Source of the DNA: Aquila chrysaetos chrysaetos
Taxonomy: Eukaryota > Chordata > Aves > Accipitriformes > Accipitridae
Assembly (NCBI RefSeq): GCF_900496995.4
Contig: NC_044020.1
Coordinates: 15,456,001 to 15,520,000, forward strand
Reading direction: 5' to 3'
DNA: 64,000 bases
Both the position numbers and the translations under genes were made by a program. How positions within the stretch are numbered: the first letter of the stretch is position 1; every line of letters starts with the position of its first letter. The notes under the pieces are model-generated. The model saw only the letters and a list, made by a program, of their open reading frames with translations. It searched no databases and was not told the origin of the DNA. Below are positions 1 to 13,899 of this stretch, piece after piece.

Positions 1-3000
1 GATTTTTTTTGTCACTTTTTAAGGTGGCAAGGCTTAGTGATCGTGCCTATCTAATTTGAAGGTATATGCTTGTGAGAGCAGAAATGTGAAATTAGAATTC
101 TAAAGAGAAAGCTGTTGCATGGAAAAATACACTAGGAATATGTGATTCTGAACATCAATGGGTTATTTTAAAACACCTGGACAGTCATTTGAATAAACCC
201 AAAATAAAAATAAAATAAAATAAAAAATAATCTTAAGGAACAGGAATATGGTGAAAAATAAAGAAGCATAACAAAAGATGGACACAAATATAAGTGAAAT
301 ACATATTGAGATGTAAAAGTGGGACAAAAATTAGTCATATAAAACAAGAAGTTTGCCATAAGGAGGTTATTGATAGTTGCCTTACCAATAAACTGTATGT
401 TAAAACACACTGAGATCAATATAAAGACATCCACTAACTTTTAACAGATCATGTCCTAATGGTGGTGATGCTGTATTTCAAAGTGTTACATCTTTGAGTG
501 CAGAGAAAGAGGCTGAATACCCAAGCTGACTGCTGGGTTGCATAATGCAAACATATTCCTCGCTGAGATAAACAGGACTGCCTATTCAAATGCAAACATT
601 TATGCTTGTGTTTAACGTTTTCCCTTCCTTATAAATGTAAGTTTTTAACCGGAATTTAACAGGTCTTCTTAATAGACTTTGTCAGTCTTTTCTCAAAGGA
701 AAATACGTCTATCAGAATATGACCATAGGATATAGCAATACTCTTCAGGAATGTGCGCATTTCAGTGGCGTTCAGAAAGAGAGCCCCATGGCTTTTTCCA
801 GCTTTCCTCTGTGGTTGCTTGCAGTATTTTTGGTGAGTTGCACAAGGGACTTGAACTTCCTTGGTAGGTAGCTGGGTTACTTGGAGCCTGTCTCCCAGGC
901 TTTCTGCACTTTGGTTTGTGTTGCTGAAGTGCCAACTGTGTTGGGAAGATGTTGAAAAGAACGGAATGTATTCCCTTCTTTGATACTACACTTTGGAATT
1001 TCATCCCCTGGGAAATGTTCCTGATTTATATTTTTTTAATTCCTTTTCTGAAATGGTAGTTTTTAATTTCAGCATCTCTCAGATAAGACAAGTTCTAGTT
1101 TCTGACTATGCTTACTTTATAGTTACCAGAGACAATAGCTTTCCCAGAGCTGTCTGTAATAGTCCTGCTTTTGAGAGAATTTTTTCAAAGGCAAAGATGA
1201 CAGCGAAGTCCATAGCCTTCATGGAAAACCAACAGGGATCTGACATCTGATTGTCATTTGCACCTTTGATGTTTCTTCCCCTCTAGCATTTGTGCTATGA
1301 AGTGATTTCCCTGCAGTGTACAACTGCAGCTGATTTCTCAAGTTGAATTCTCCCTAAATCTAAGATGTAGAAAAGATTCCTCCTTGATGATGCCAGGACT
1401 TTTTCTTAAGCAAAAAGTCTTCCTTCCATCACCTTTGCAGTTACACTGCCAATCCAATGTCCAACTTACCAGCCTATCCCAAACATCGCAGAGGTGAAGT
1501 CTTGTAGTTTATCAAGATTTGTTAACTCATCTCTAATGGACCAAAAAGGAAACACATGATGATGTTCCATATTCTGTGCAGCACATTAAACTTAAATTAT
1601 GCAATACAAAATTATGAATCATATATCTTCAAAAGCCTCCTTCCCGCTGGTCCTGGAAAATGGATGTGTAGAGAGCTCAAAGGAAACACAAAGCCTTATG
1701 CATAAATAGAGCTTTGAAACAAACCCGAGCCCCAGGATGACAAAGCAGCTTGGTGGGGTGTGATGGAAGGAGGTGCCATGTTTCTCATGACTTCTAGTCC
1801 CCAGTAAGAGGAGGGGTAGCATTTTCAGGTGGTGCTCTGGTAAGAAGATACCATGTACATATAACCAGTTAGCTATCAACAGCATTTATGTTGTATCAAG
1901 TACTGTGTTTGCAGGTACTCTGGATGTAAGCAAATTTAGCTTCACAGCAGTTTGCTTGGTTGCCAGTCGCAGCACGGTTGCAGCTTCAAGGCAGGCTTCT
2001 CCGGGAACTTCAGCTGGATGGACCCTGTGCTATTGTAACAATGCCATTTCCAGCGATTTCCAGTGTCTGGGTTAGAATTACAGCTCACTTAGCTTTAAAC
2101 TAACTGTCTCCAGAGTGTACTGCAGAAATGCTGGTTTGTTGCTTAGAAGTAAAACAAAAAAATCCTAGTAAAATAAACAGAGCTACTCCGTGCTTTTGGG
2201 CAACTTCTTGGTGAGTTTGTTTGCAGGGACTTGCTTGTATTAGGAAGTAAGAACTGAAGGCAGGAGAGAAACCTAGGAAGAAAGTGATACATTTTTCTGC
2301 TGAAATGTTCAACAGATTAAGTAAAGAAAAAGTGTTAGTGAGGGGTAAAGAGAAGCCTTTAGGTTTGAAGGATTCCTGTGCCTTTTTTACTGTCTTAAGA
2401 ACACAGTTTTGGAAGGAAATACAGGAAAATGCAGAACACTTTGCAATCTATGTATGAAAATGCTGCAGATGAGAACAAATAATTATTAATTAGTAACACT
2501 GCTGCATTTTGTTACTCAGAAATAATTCAGAGAAGGGTTCTGCCAGTTGAGGTTACTGTCTAATGTCTGGTTCATGAGAGACAGAAGCAGGAGCGGATCT
2601 GAGATTATTTGAGTGGAATTTTTAAATGGTGGAAGGCAAAGGGAAGGTAAGAACAGAATCCGTTCAAGTTGGAAGGAGGCAACTAATACGGCATTTGAGG
2701 TATCAGTGATGCGTTCTGTATTATTCATGGCCATGACTCCGGTATGGCTTGTAGGTTTTCTGCGTTTTCATTTGCTAAATTAGGTGGGACATCACATAAA
2801 GAGTCAAGTAGTCAGTGAAACGTAGAAAGGTTTAGATCATCATGATCATACAAAGCTTGCAGACTCCTTTCCACAAAATGTGAGTTGCTACAGCACTGAT
2901 TTTTATGTTAATTTACTAGTGAATAATTTAAAAAGACTTGTTTATTTTTTAATAAAAAGGAAAGATATAAATTGGCTGAGTGTCCTAATGTTACTTACAG

Positions 3001-5806
3001 CTGCCATTGAGCAGATGTTAGGGATTCTTAGTGGTATGCTAGACCAAAATAAGTTTTATGAATAAACAAACAATTTCTTTTTACTACCAACTCTTTCAGG
3101 CTGATTCTCTCCCAAATTCACAATAAATGGCTTTTTAAAGCCTCCTCATAAATAATTACCTTTCTTGTGCCAGTTTTTTCTAGGCATTTGGATTTTAATT
3201 ACAATGATGAACTGTTTTAATAAGTTGTTAAATAATTTTATCTTTTTAGGGCTGAATCCATTTTCCATTTCTCTTTGACTTCATTGGTTTCTGGGATTTT
3301 AATCCTTTTAATTATTGCTAATTCACTTGATACTGCACTTTCACGGCTCTTTATAAATTCACACTGGAGAAGCAAACAGCATGCAGCAACATCTTTTTCT
3401 TCTGAACTCTATGCACATACACCCACCTTAGCTTGCTGGTTAACAACGGTCTCCTGTTACTAGTAACCATTTTATTTAACTCAGTCATTTTGATCACAGT
3501 AAGTTTGAAAAAATGGGTAATTAAATGGAGACAATGTGGTTTTGCTTTGGGCTAATGTCTGGGGGCCTTAAAGCACTGTAGAGAAGATGTAAAGCAAAGT
3601 GAATACTGTGCTTAGTTGATAGATAAGGGATATGCAACACTGCTATACTCCAGATCAGTGTTTTCCAATGTAAATACTTATTAGATACCTTTGTATGTGA
3701 TTTGATGTAGAGAAATGCTGAATACATAATTCCTCATAACTTAGCTGTGATTCAGTATCTGTGAAAAACAGCTGCTTTATTGAAATGTACGCATTGCTAT
3801 TGGGATGGAGAAGAGCCAAGTGACAGGTTTTTAAACTTGTGATTTTTAGTCTCATGGCATGATCAAGATTTACTTTAATTAAAAGTGGCTGCTATTAAAA
3901 ACAAGAACCCCACAGACTGTGCTTAAACTTTCATAGTTTTCTTTCAGATTATGTATGAAACACAAAACATGGTAGTATGTCGCATGATCCCACTCCTGAC
4001 ACTTAATTGGAGTCACTACAGAAAATATTAATACCAATTTAGATATTGTTAGAACTCATAGTTAAAGGTGTGGATCTTGCAAGGCTTTACTTTTATTGGG
4101 TTAAGGTCTGTCTGTTCACATCAAATATCTGTTTCTTTGGGGTGCAGCCTTGAGTAGCTTTGCTTACTGTTATGCTCTATAACCTCAACAGAGCTTGCTT
4201 AGGACCAAGCTCAAATGGAGAGACAGTATTGCAACTTTTTGCTATTTATGCAGAATTTAGGATTACAGACGGAAAGGTATACACCAGGCACTCGTACTTC
4301 CTGGTGTGATGGTGACACCATCACTACCACTGCAGTTTGGCAAGGGACAACTCAGTAAAACACAGGTAATGTTTTGTTTAATTACTTCTATTTCTGAACA
4401 TGTAAGTGTGGATGAAGAAGCCAATGATACCTAAGTGAGGCTCTGAAATACTGCCGTGCGAAGCTACAAACTTTAAGTAGATTTTTTTTTTTGTAAGAAA
4501 GATATAAAATGTACTGTGTCAATGAATAGTGACATTTAATAACTTGCCACTAAATACCTATGAGGATATATATACATCTAACACAAAGAGAGTTTGATAC
4601 TCAATTTCTTTCCTTCACAGTATTTCAGTAAAAAGGGTGGAATGCCGAAGTACAAAACGATAACATATATATTTAGTGTAGGTTTTTAAAAATATAAAAC
4701 CTATTTATGATATGTAGATTTGAAGACTGAAGTATCATCTTCATTTTCCCAGTGGACTAAAGAAATGTGCATTTCTGTATCAGTTTTAATTATTTTTAAC
4801 CAAAACCCAGGCTGTTGTTTAATCAGATTGTTCGTACTTTTGGTTTGAGATGCTCACCATGATTGCAGTCCATGACCAGATCAGAATGCAGGCTGTTGAC
4901 AAATGGACGTGGAGAAACAATGCCCCAGCATATTAAATACCTTTTATGAGTTGCTGCCTATTTCTGATGGCACTTAAGGGTCTTTTTTATTTCCTTCATT
5001 TTTTAAAGTAGTGCTCAGTAGATTGTTATACCAGAAAAGTCTGACTGAATTTATCAGCAACATGCCTTCATAAAGCATCCCTTTGAAATAAAATTGTTAG
5101 TTTTGCCATGTAAGCATCATTAATAATACAGTGGGGGGGGGGGGGGAGATTTCTTAAAAAAACCAGAAGTGTGTCTTTCCCTGACCCCCAGCAGAGAGGT
5201 GCCTCCTGCTTGGAGTGTGGCTGCACAGTCAGCAGTTTTGGTTGGTTTTTTGTTGAAGGGTACTGGCAGGGTTTTTGGTATTCAGGCTACCCGAAGAGCT
5301 AGAAACCTAAAACAGTGGTGAAAACATCTGTCAGTACCTGAAGTTCTCACCCACATTGCAGCCTACACATGTGGGCTTTTGCAGTTTTGCCAGATGTCAA
5401 ATTATCAAGATGGGGAAAGAAGAAGGGAACACTCTGAGGGGCAAAAACTTACAAGAAGCGGGAGCTGTGAGTAACTCAGTACCTTTTAAAAACAACCATA
5501 GCTTGCCATTTTAATATGCTGCCTTATGTGTAGGTAAGGCCTTCTAGGGTGTTACCCTTTGGATATTTGTTGCATCAAGAGAACGCCCAACACCTGCACC
5601 CAGGAAGTCCATGATAGAATCTATGTGTTTGTAAATTGATTGTATTGAAGACTTTCAAGTATTATAAAAATTAAACTAAAAGTGCCTAACATTTTCCTAG
5701 TAATTGCATGATTACTGGAACTGGAATATTCAGTCCTCTATGCAAGCCCCTAAGTAACCTGTTCTACCCGATTTGTAAAAGCCACGAGGAAACAAACATA
5801 TCACAG
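1..5806 (+). other. DERA intron, upstream part
   Basis: No coding exon could be recognised here. Because the first DERA exon in the window starts at 16274 with a normal acceptor and mid-protein, this stretch is taken as intron of DERA. I looked for the preceding DERA exon, which should encode a segment containing a GELGT-type motif, and did not see it. The DNA is AT-rich with scattered short homopolymers. The only notable simple repeat is a run of 14 G at 5133-5146. Assignment as intron is inference from the exon downstream. Confidence 0.75.
5133..5146. repeat. Poly(G) run, 14 G
   Basis: An uninterrupted run of 14 G on the + strand lies about 660 bp from the 3' end of the CR1 element. It is a mononucleotide microsatellite and would be expected to vary in length between individuals. 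Confidence 0.95.
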
Positions 5807-8448
5807 ATCATAGAATCATAGAATGGTTTGGGTTGGAAAGGACCTTAAAGATCATCTAGTTCCAACCCCCCTGCCCTGGGCAGGGACACCTTCCACTAGA
5901 CCAGGTTGCTCAAAGCCCCATCCAACCTGGCCTTGAACCCTTCCAGGGATGGGGCATCCACAGCTTCTCTGGGCAACCTGTTCCACTGTCTCACCACCCC
6001 CACAGTGAAGAACTTCTTCCTTACATCTAATCTAAACCTGCTCTCTTTCAGTTTAAAGTCATTACCCCTTGTCCTGTCACTACATGTCCTTGTAAAATAT
6101 CCCTCTCCGGCTTTCTTGTAGGCCCCCTTTAGGTACTGGAAGGCTGCTATAGGGTCTCCTTGGAGCCTTCTCTTCTCTAGGCTGAACAACCCCAACTCTC
6201 TCAGCTTGTCTTCATAGTAGAGGTTCTCCAGCCCTTGGGTTGTCTTCATGGCCCTCTTCTGGACTCGCTCCACCAGGTCCATGTCCTTATGTTGGGGGCT
6301 CCAGAGCTGAATGCAGTACTCCAGGTGGGGTCTCAGAGTGGAGGGAGAGAATTAATCACCTCCCTTGACCTGCTGGTCACGCTTCTTTTGATGCAGCCCA
6401 GGATACAGTTGGCTTTCTGGGCTGCAAACGCACATTGCCAGGTCACGTTGAGCTTCTTGTCAACCAATACCCCAAGTCCTTCTCCACAGGGCTGCTCTCA
6501 ATCCATTCTCCGCCCAGCCTGTATTTGTGCTTGGGATTGCCCTGACCCATGTGCAGGACCTTGCACTTGGCCTTGTTGAACTTCATGAGGTTCACACAGG
6601 CCCACCTCTCCAGGCTGTCAAGGTCCCTCTGGACGGCATCCCTTCCCTCCAGCTTGTCGACCGCACCACACGGCTTGGTGTCGTCGGCAAACTTGCTGAG
6701 GGTGCACTCAATCCCACTGTCCATGTTGCTGGCAACAGCACCGGTCCCAATACTGACCCCTGAGGAACACCACTTGTCACTGGTCTCCACTCAGACGTCA
6801 AGCCGTTGACCACAACTTTTTGAATGCGACCATCCAGCCAATTCCTTATCCACCGAGTGCTCCATCCATCAAATCCATGTCTCTCCAATTTAGAGACAAG
6901 GATGTCATGCAGGACAGTGTCCAATGCTTTGCAAAAGTTCAGGTAGCTGATGTCTGTTGCTCTTTACTTATTCACCAACGCTGTAACCCCATCGTAAAAG
7001 GCCACCAAATTTGTCAGGCATGATTTGCCCTTAGTGAAGCCATGTTGGCTATCATCAATCACTTCCTTATTTTCCATGTGCCTTAGCATAGTTTCTGGGA
7101 GGATCTGCTCCGTGATCTTGCCAGGCACAGAGGTGAGGCTGGCTAGCATGTAGTTCCCTGGGTCTTCCTTTTTTAGCTTTTTAAAAATGGGGTTATGTTT
7201 TCCCTTTTCCAGTCAGTGGGAACCTCCCCGGACTGCCATGACTTCTCAAATTTGATGGATAGTGGCTTAGCCACTTCATCCATCGGTTCCCTCAGGACCC
7301 ACAGATGCATCTCATCAGGTCCTACGGACTTGTGCACCTTTAGGCTCTTTAGATGGTCTCGAACCTGATCTTCTCCTACGGTGTGCGGTTCTTCATTCTC
7401 CTAGTCCCTGCCTTTGCCTTCTGTGACTTGGGCGGTGTGGCTGGAACACTTGCTGGTGAAGACCAAGGCAACAAAATTGTTAAGTACCTCAGCCTTCTCC
7501 ATATCCTGGGTAACTAGGTCTCCTGTTTCCTTCCGGAGAGGGCCCACATTTTTCCTCGTCTTCCTTTTATCACTGATGTACCTATAGAAGCTTTTCTTGT
7601 TGCGCTTGATGTCCCTGGCTGGTTTTAATTCTATCAGGGCTTTAGCTTTCCTAACCTGATCCCTGTCTGCTTGGACAATTTCTCTGTATTCATCCCAGGC
7701 TACCTGTCCTTGCTTCCACCTTCTGTAGGCTTCCTTTTCATGTTTGAGTTTGTCCAGGAGCTCCTTGTTCATCCATGCAGGCCTCCTGGTGTTTTTGCCT
7801 GACTTCCTCTTTGCTGGAATGCATCGCTCCTGAGCTTGGAAGAGGTGATCCTTGAATATTAACCAGCTTTCTTGGGGCCCTCTTCCCTCCAGGGCTTTAG
7901 CCCATGGTACTCTACCAAGCAGATCCCTGAAGAGGCCAAAGTCTGCTCTCCTGAAGTGCAGGGTAGCGAGCTTGCTGTGCACCCTCCTTGCTGCCCTAAG
8001 GATCTTGAACTCCACCATTTCATGGTCACTGCAGCCAAGGCTGCCCTTGAACTTCATATTCCCCACCAGCCCCTCCTTGTTGGTGAGAACAAGGTCCAGC
8101 ATAGCACCTCTCCTTCTTGGCTCCTCTGTCACTTGGAGAAGGAATTCATCATCAATGCATTCCAGGGACCTCCTGGATGGCTTATGCCCTGCTGTGTTGT
8201 CCCTCCAACAGATACCGGGGTGGTTCAAGTCCCCCCATGAGGACCAGGGCTTGTGAACGTGAGGCTGCTCCTATCTGTCTATAGAGGGCCTCATCCGCTC
8301 GGTCTTCCTGGTCGGGTGGCCTGTAGCAGACCCCCATAATGTCACCTCTCCCTGCCCTCCCTTGAATCCTGACCCCTAAGCTCTCGGTCAGCTCCTCATC
8401 CATCCCCAGGCGGAGCTCCATGCACCAGATGAGTCTGGTGAGATCTGG
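5807..8448 (-). mobile_element. CR1 LINE, 5'-truncated
   Basis: This is a non-LTR retrotransposon of the CR1 family lying antisense within the DERA intron. The 3' end is at about 5807, where the characteristic short terminal motif (ATAGAATC-like units) is read on the minus strand, followed by the conserved CR1 3' UTR. The element is about 2.6 kb, against roughly 4.5 kb for a full-length CR1, so ORF1 and the N-terminal part of the endonuclease are missing. The 5' break is at about 8448, next to a T-rich stretch at 8455-8466. CR1 copies are usually 5'-truncated and lack clear target-site duplications; I see none. The exact 5' edge is uncertain by about 10 bp. Confidence 0.95.
5896..8448 (-). 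pseudogene. CR1 ORF2 (endonuclease/reverse transcriptase), broken
   Basis: This is the remains of the CR1 pol reading frame. In element order: the C-terminal part of the apurinic-type endonuclease (8440-8230), a frame change near 8230, then a 275-codon open stretch at 8228-7401 covering the end of the endonuclease and the linker to the polymerase. An in-frame TAG follows at 7401, then a further frame change near 7180. Reverse-transcriptase fingers and palm follow, with [11 protein letters not shown] at about 6774-6742, an indel, then the FADD catalytic box at 6691-6680. The C-terminal thumb-like region is open at 6282-5896. The box is FADD where many reverse transcriptases have YADD, which is usual for CR1. 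With one nonsense codon and at least three frame breaks, this copy cannot encode an active enzyme. Confidence 0.93.
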
Positions 8449-9867
8449 CACCTTATTTTTTTTTTTCAGGCAAAGCCAAAAGCTTGACATTGGCCACGAA
8501 GTGCTCTTGGGAAATGCCCTTGATACTGGAAATCCCCTCAGTGCTGAAGCCTCCACCCCTGCCAGCTGCCTTTTTATGTGTAGGGAACAGTGTGGAAGAG
8601 GGGCTGATGCTGCCTATTTGTCTTCTGCATGACAAAGAGGCTGGATGCTCTGGTGCTGCAGATTCTGATTGTGGCATTAAGACATGACTTTTAAATCTCA
8701 AAAATCAATCCTGCCTTTCTCTGGGTTAGAGTCAGAACAGAATCTTAAACTGCTTTTATCATGAGGTGTTGAAAAACACTCAAAATGACATTGAAGTGTC
8801 ATGATTTTGGCTATATTATGTATGGTTTTTTTTTTTTTAAATCTTTAAAATTCATAGCACCTTCTGATAAAGTAGACTGATTTTCTACTTGCTTTGTTCG
8901 GTGTGGAGTATTTCCAAACGGATTTCAAACAGCTATTTCTTCAATTTAAGTAATTTTGTTACAAGCTAATAGACAAGCATACCTGAGTTTTAATGTTAAC
9001 ATATTTGTTTCAAAGTTGCTATCAACATTAAAATCACAAAGCTAAATGTGGTTGCTAAAACGTGGTATGCAGTATGCCATGTAGTGCTGTGATTCTAAGC
9101 AGTCATGCATAGTTATTTTCTTCCAAACTGCAGTGCTATTACTGGTGGGTATATCAGGGTTTTAGCCTCAGTCTGTAATATGTCATGTATTGCACAACAT
9201 TTTGAGAGACTGAGATGTATTGATCCAAAACCAAGAATGCCAAGAGGGAAAAAGCCTGACCTAGATCAGTGCTGTTTTAATTATATCACAGTTTAGAATA
9301 GTTTATCATTGTTTAGATTAGTTTAAGTGTGAACAAGTAAAGGATGCAATGCAATTCAGTGTTTGTAAAGGAGGCTTAATGGGTGAGATTTTCAAATCAA
9401 GTCTAGTTTCTCCCACAGCATTTTGCTTTTTGACCCAGCCCAGCAGGAGCATGTGGCTCAGTGCTGAGAACCTGAGTGCCCGCATCTCATCTGAAAGGAG
9501 AGGCCAACCTTTATGTTGGTCCATAGAGGAGCAATAACCTATTTTAGGAGCAACCTGGGTGTTACTGGTAAAGCAATGAAAATGAATGTTGCGGTTCCTT
9601 CTCAGACACCCAGCATGCTGTATGTGGACACTAACACTCTGCCAAAGCAGGGAAAGTCACCGTCCCCCTCTTAGCCCCTGGCCACATCAATATCCCTGTA
9701 CAGAGACAATGTGTTGTTTTATAACCTTTATCTTTTTTTATGCAAATGATGACTTTTGGACATTAGGGCTGTAGAATTCAGCCATCACTATCTTTGAGTC
9801 GAAACGAGGTGTTGAAAGATGTGACTGCCTTTTTTGTAGGTATCCGCTGTGTAATTGTGGAGATGAT

Positions 9868-9881
9868 GGTGGTGGTGGTGG
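9868..9881. repeat. (GGT)4 microsatellite
   Basis: Four GGT units plus GG form a short trinucleotide microsatellite within the intron. Confidence 0.9.
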
Positions 9882-10527
9882 CAATGAGAGGGAGCAGGCC
9901 TGCTGCTCTGCGCCTCCGTGCATGCTGCAGAGCACTTCCAATAAATTTTATGCAGGTGCTGCGGCTACTCTTACCACTAGCACACTATCCATGGTTTTTT
10001 CAGTTGTTTGTGGTTCTTCTACTCCCTTCCCCCTTACTCTTCAGGTATTTTGGTAGCTGATGGAACAGCCACATCTTAAAGCTAATGGTAACCAACACAC
10101 TTCTATCTCCACATACCACTTCTGCTACTCCTTTCACCCTGTTCACTCTTCCCTCCACTGGATAAAATGCGCCACAGCTGCCTGCTTCTGTTTTGTCACG
10201 GGTGTCGTGCCGGAGGAGGCCATGGGTTCGGGCACCTGGGGCCAGGGCTGTGCCACCAGCACTCCCTCCTGCCCTGGGTGCGTTGGGGTGTGCTCTCAAG
10301 CTGAGCCTATGCTAGAGTGGAGAGGAGATTTGCACTGATGTCTCTTGTATTTTGTGTCTTGCTCAAAATCAGAAGGGATGTGGCAAAAAATAGCCCACAG
10401 AATAGTCTGTAAAGGAAAACAGCATTGCGAGTGGATAAGCTGAGAGGAAAGGTGTATTTTTTCTCAGTGATTATAGTAAGGTTAGGATTAGGTGTTGGGA
10501 TGCATTGATTTGTTTCTTCTTTCTACC

Positions 10528-10655
10528 TTTGGCTTGTCATGTGTCATTAGGCAAACTGCTTAAACAGTTCCAGTCATGCCATCTGTAAAATGAAATAAGG
10601 TTAATATAGGTCATACACTGTAAAGCCCTTGAGTGTAATACATGGTACACAGTTT
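10528..10655 (+). mobile_element. MIR-like SINE remnant
   Basis: The order of motifs matches the core and 3' part of an ancient MIR-type SINE: a degraded CTTGTCATGTGTC stretch, AGGCAAACTGCTTAA, CATCTGTAAAATG, then an ACTGTAAAGCCCTT-like stretch near the end. The sequence is heavily diverged and no flanking duplication is visible, as expected for an insertion that predates birds. Recognition is by eye only. Confidence 0.6.
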
Positions 10656-12544
10656 TAAAGAAAAAAAATGACATCTCGGTAAAGAAACATGAAATTTAAC
10701 AACAGATAACAATATTGGGATTCCTTAAGCTTCCTTGTGGTCCCACTAGTCACTCTTGGGAGGATATCCTGCTGCTTCTTTTTTCGAGACAAAGAGGAGT
10801 GGCTGTTCTAGCAGCATGTAATTGCCTGAACTGCTCCTGCACACGAGCATCTCCCAACACCGTTTCTGCCTGGCAATATGGGAGGGGACTGGGAGCATGT
10901 TTCCTCTTGCACTTTAGTGTGGTTTGAAGCGTGATGCCAAGAGCCACCATTGGCAGGAATGCCAGCTGCAGTCTTTGAGCCCGGAGCACATGTCAATTAT
11001 TTATCTTCTCTTTCACCATACCAAATAGGGATTGGATTGGAAGGAATGCTCTAAAATTAGCAAGAGCCTATGCTATATAGCTGAGCAACAGAAGGCGGTA
11101 TGGATCTTTCTGTTGAACCTTCTAAAGAAACACATTTTAAATGAACACACAAGAAACTAATACTAATTAAGTAATAGTATTCTATGGAGACCTGTGGTAG
11201 ACACTATAATAGTGCATTAGCGAGCTATGCATAATTCAGCAATGCTGAATTCTTTCAGACATCATCTACAGGGAATTTTGCGTAAGTATGGACTTAATAA
11301 TTTGTCCCTTTGCGTGCATGCGTAAGTGTTCCTAAGGGCACCATTTGGCCTGCAGAACACCTGTTACCGGAGGTGGTATACGAGATAGGAAGCATCCATT
11401 CTGAGTCTTGAAAACCAAGCTGAGATGATAGGATGGGTCATTAGAAAGGTTGTCTTATTTGTAAACAGACATTAAACATGGAGCCCTGTGATGCGATTTT
11501 TTTTTTTCCCCTCCGTGCAGACACTTTTCCAAAAAGAATTGCAAAAAATAGGCAGTTCACAAAAGACCAAGTTATAAGCTAGCATTTTTAAAAATGGTAG
11601 CATAGACACAGGCATGTGAAAACGTGCATAGACACCTAACCGAGTGGTCTGGCAGTGGAGCCATGTGTGATGGAGTTAAAGCTACTGCTAAAGTGAGTTG
11701 TCACAGCTTTGTATTCTCTTCTTGTCCTCAACAGCAAAGTTAAGCTAGCAGGGAATGTATTTTATCTTGCCACTGGAGTAGGATAAGGACATGTAAGTGG
11801 ACAATTACGATGACTCAACTGACAAGAATTAGCTACTACATTAGCCTTTTATATCTTGCCCTGCCTCTTATTTTCAGAGGGTTGATAACCTGGTCGCCCC
11901 TAGTCAGACTAATTGTGTGTGAATCTTAAGACCCTTATTTTAGGTACTCATAAAATAGAAAGATGACTTGCTAATGGGACTTTATGCACATTTGATAATG
12001 TACTATTTTATCATTGCTACCCTGTCAGCACAAACAGCAGGGGCTTTTGCAGGTCCCCTCAGCAGCATGCCTCTTTTTGCCACCACCCCTAGAAGTCTTG
12101 GAAGGGTATGTGTTCGCCCTATGTCACTGCATGTTGTTATATCTGAGTTGCAGCAACCAAGATATATTTGTGCTCATTGCAAATACTTACAAAGTAGCAT
12201 GGCATAATTGTCCCTCTGCAACCATCTCTCTCTAAACTATTGTTTAAAACTGCCAGACGCATCTTTGTTCTTTATTAAGAGTAAGGCAACAACACAGAGT
12301 CTGTAGTTATCAGGAGATAATCATTCCCCAAGGGCATTTGAAGCACTTCACAACCAAAAGGTTGTGATTACTCCACAATTGCTCTACTGCTTATTATTCC
12401 TTATTGCCTAACTATGGAACCAGAGCGTTTCCTGGATGCTGTCATCTAAATAAGATTCTCCAGGTCTCATGGTCTGCTTCAATGTTACACGGACTGGGAA
12501 GCTTTGTAGCATTTCAAGATGATGTAGGGGATAGCAGTAGAGTG

Positions 12545-12715
12545 GGCCAGTCATGGCAGCTCTTCTGGCCTTCGGGAGACCAGGACATTCAATCCCTGCC
12601 CTGCCAAATGCCTGCTGAGAGGCCTTGGGCAAGTCACTCAGCTTCTATATACCTCAGCTCTACACCTCTGCTCAGATGCTACCATAAATAAGGCTGTGTG
12701 AGTATCTACAATAGA
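12545..12715 (+). mobile_element. MIR-like SINE remnant
   Basis: The stretch GGCCTTGGGCAAGTCACTCA at 12621-12640, followed by a CTTCTATATACCTCAGCT segment, closely matches the conserved core of MIR-type SINEs, where the ancestral element reads through the same two boxes. The part before it (CAATCCCTGCCCTGCCA) resembles the tRNA-derived to core junction. The copy is old and diverged. Confidence 0.65.
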
Positions 12716-13899
12716 AATAATATAATGGACTTCATCTTGACCACCAGGTATGGGTTCAGGCAACACGCTACAAAGACAGTGTTTTTCTTTTTAGTGTGTG
12801 CACATTCAGCTGGATTATTTTGAGTGGTCTTTGGTGGAGTGCAGTGGCTGAGGGTCGTGTGTGTATGGGGGGTAAGAGTGCAAGGGAAGAGGGGATTTAA
12901 TATCTTAAAATACTCTACCTGATTTCACAAGACGTGTGACTGCAGCCCAAGTGGTCTGGCTCCCAGTGGTGCTGAGAGCTGGGATGCTCTCGACCAGAGA
13001 GAGCCTCTCAAACAGAGGCTGTGGCACTGTTCATATTTCTTAAGGTTTATTTGGATTTCCATCTCTGGTTAAAGTAAGCTGATGCAGTTTGTGCTTCCCA
13101 GGCTGTGGTGCTGTAATGTACCACACACAGGTGGGTTGCTAGGTTGGCAGCAAGCCCACCTGAAACAGTCGTGTAATGCTGCTGTGTTTCAAAAAGGCTT
13201 TGATGTCTCTGCTTTTTACTGATTCAATGAGTCTTACATGACCAGCTGCCTTGAAAGGCAATGTACTGTTGTGGTTATGCATTGGAAAAGAGTGGAAATC
13301 GTGGCCTTTTCCAGGCTCACTTGAAATCTACCCTGAAGAACTCATTTTTTTAAGTCTTTGATTTATGTTTCATTGAATCATGTAACCTACTCTAAGGAAG
13401 GGGAAAGCCATCCAGCATGTATTTTAACATTAGCCTAGGAAGATGAGAAGATGGGTGATAAAACTCAGTTTCTAAATAATCACCTAAATTTCCAGATTAA
13501 ACTCCTGCTGAACTTCATTCCTTAGGCTTGTTTTTGAAAACTTGAATAAGAAATAGACTTGGTGAAACTCCCTTATTATTACAAGGTTGGCGTAAAGCCT
13601 ACTTAATGAGGTGCTTTTTACGGCAGTCGTTGATTTTTAAATCCCCCTTTTCATTCTTGAAGTCTAAACGTTAATAGCACCTTCCATTGTGGCCCTCTCT
13701 GCTAGTGTGCATCTTCTGTCTTCTGCGAGAGGCTGCATGCAATCCTGCTAGCAAGCTCTTGGTTCATAAATAGAATTTGTTCAGGAAATAAAAATGTATT
13801 GTTTTCATTGTTAGAGGATGCTACTAAATTGGCTGTATGTTTGTCTAATAATCACATCTAAAGCTGATTATTCTGGTAATAGCCTTAAGATATTATTTA

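Noticed and set aside
5896..6809. Plus-strand open frames within the CR1 element
   Set aside because: They are antisense shadows of the CR1 polymerase reading frame.
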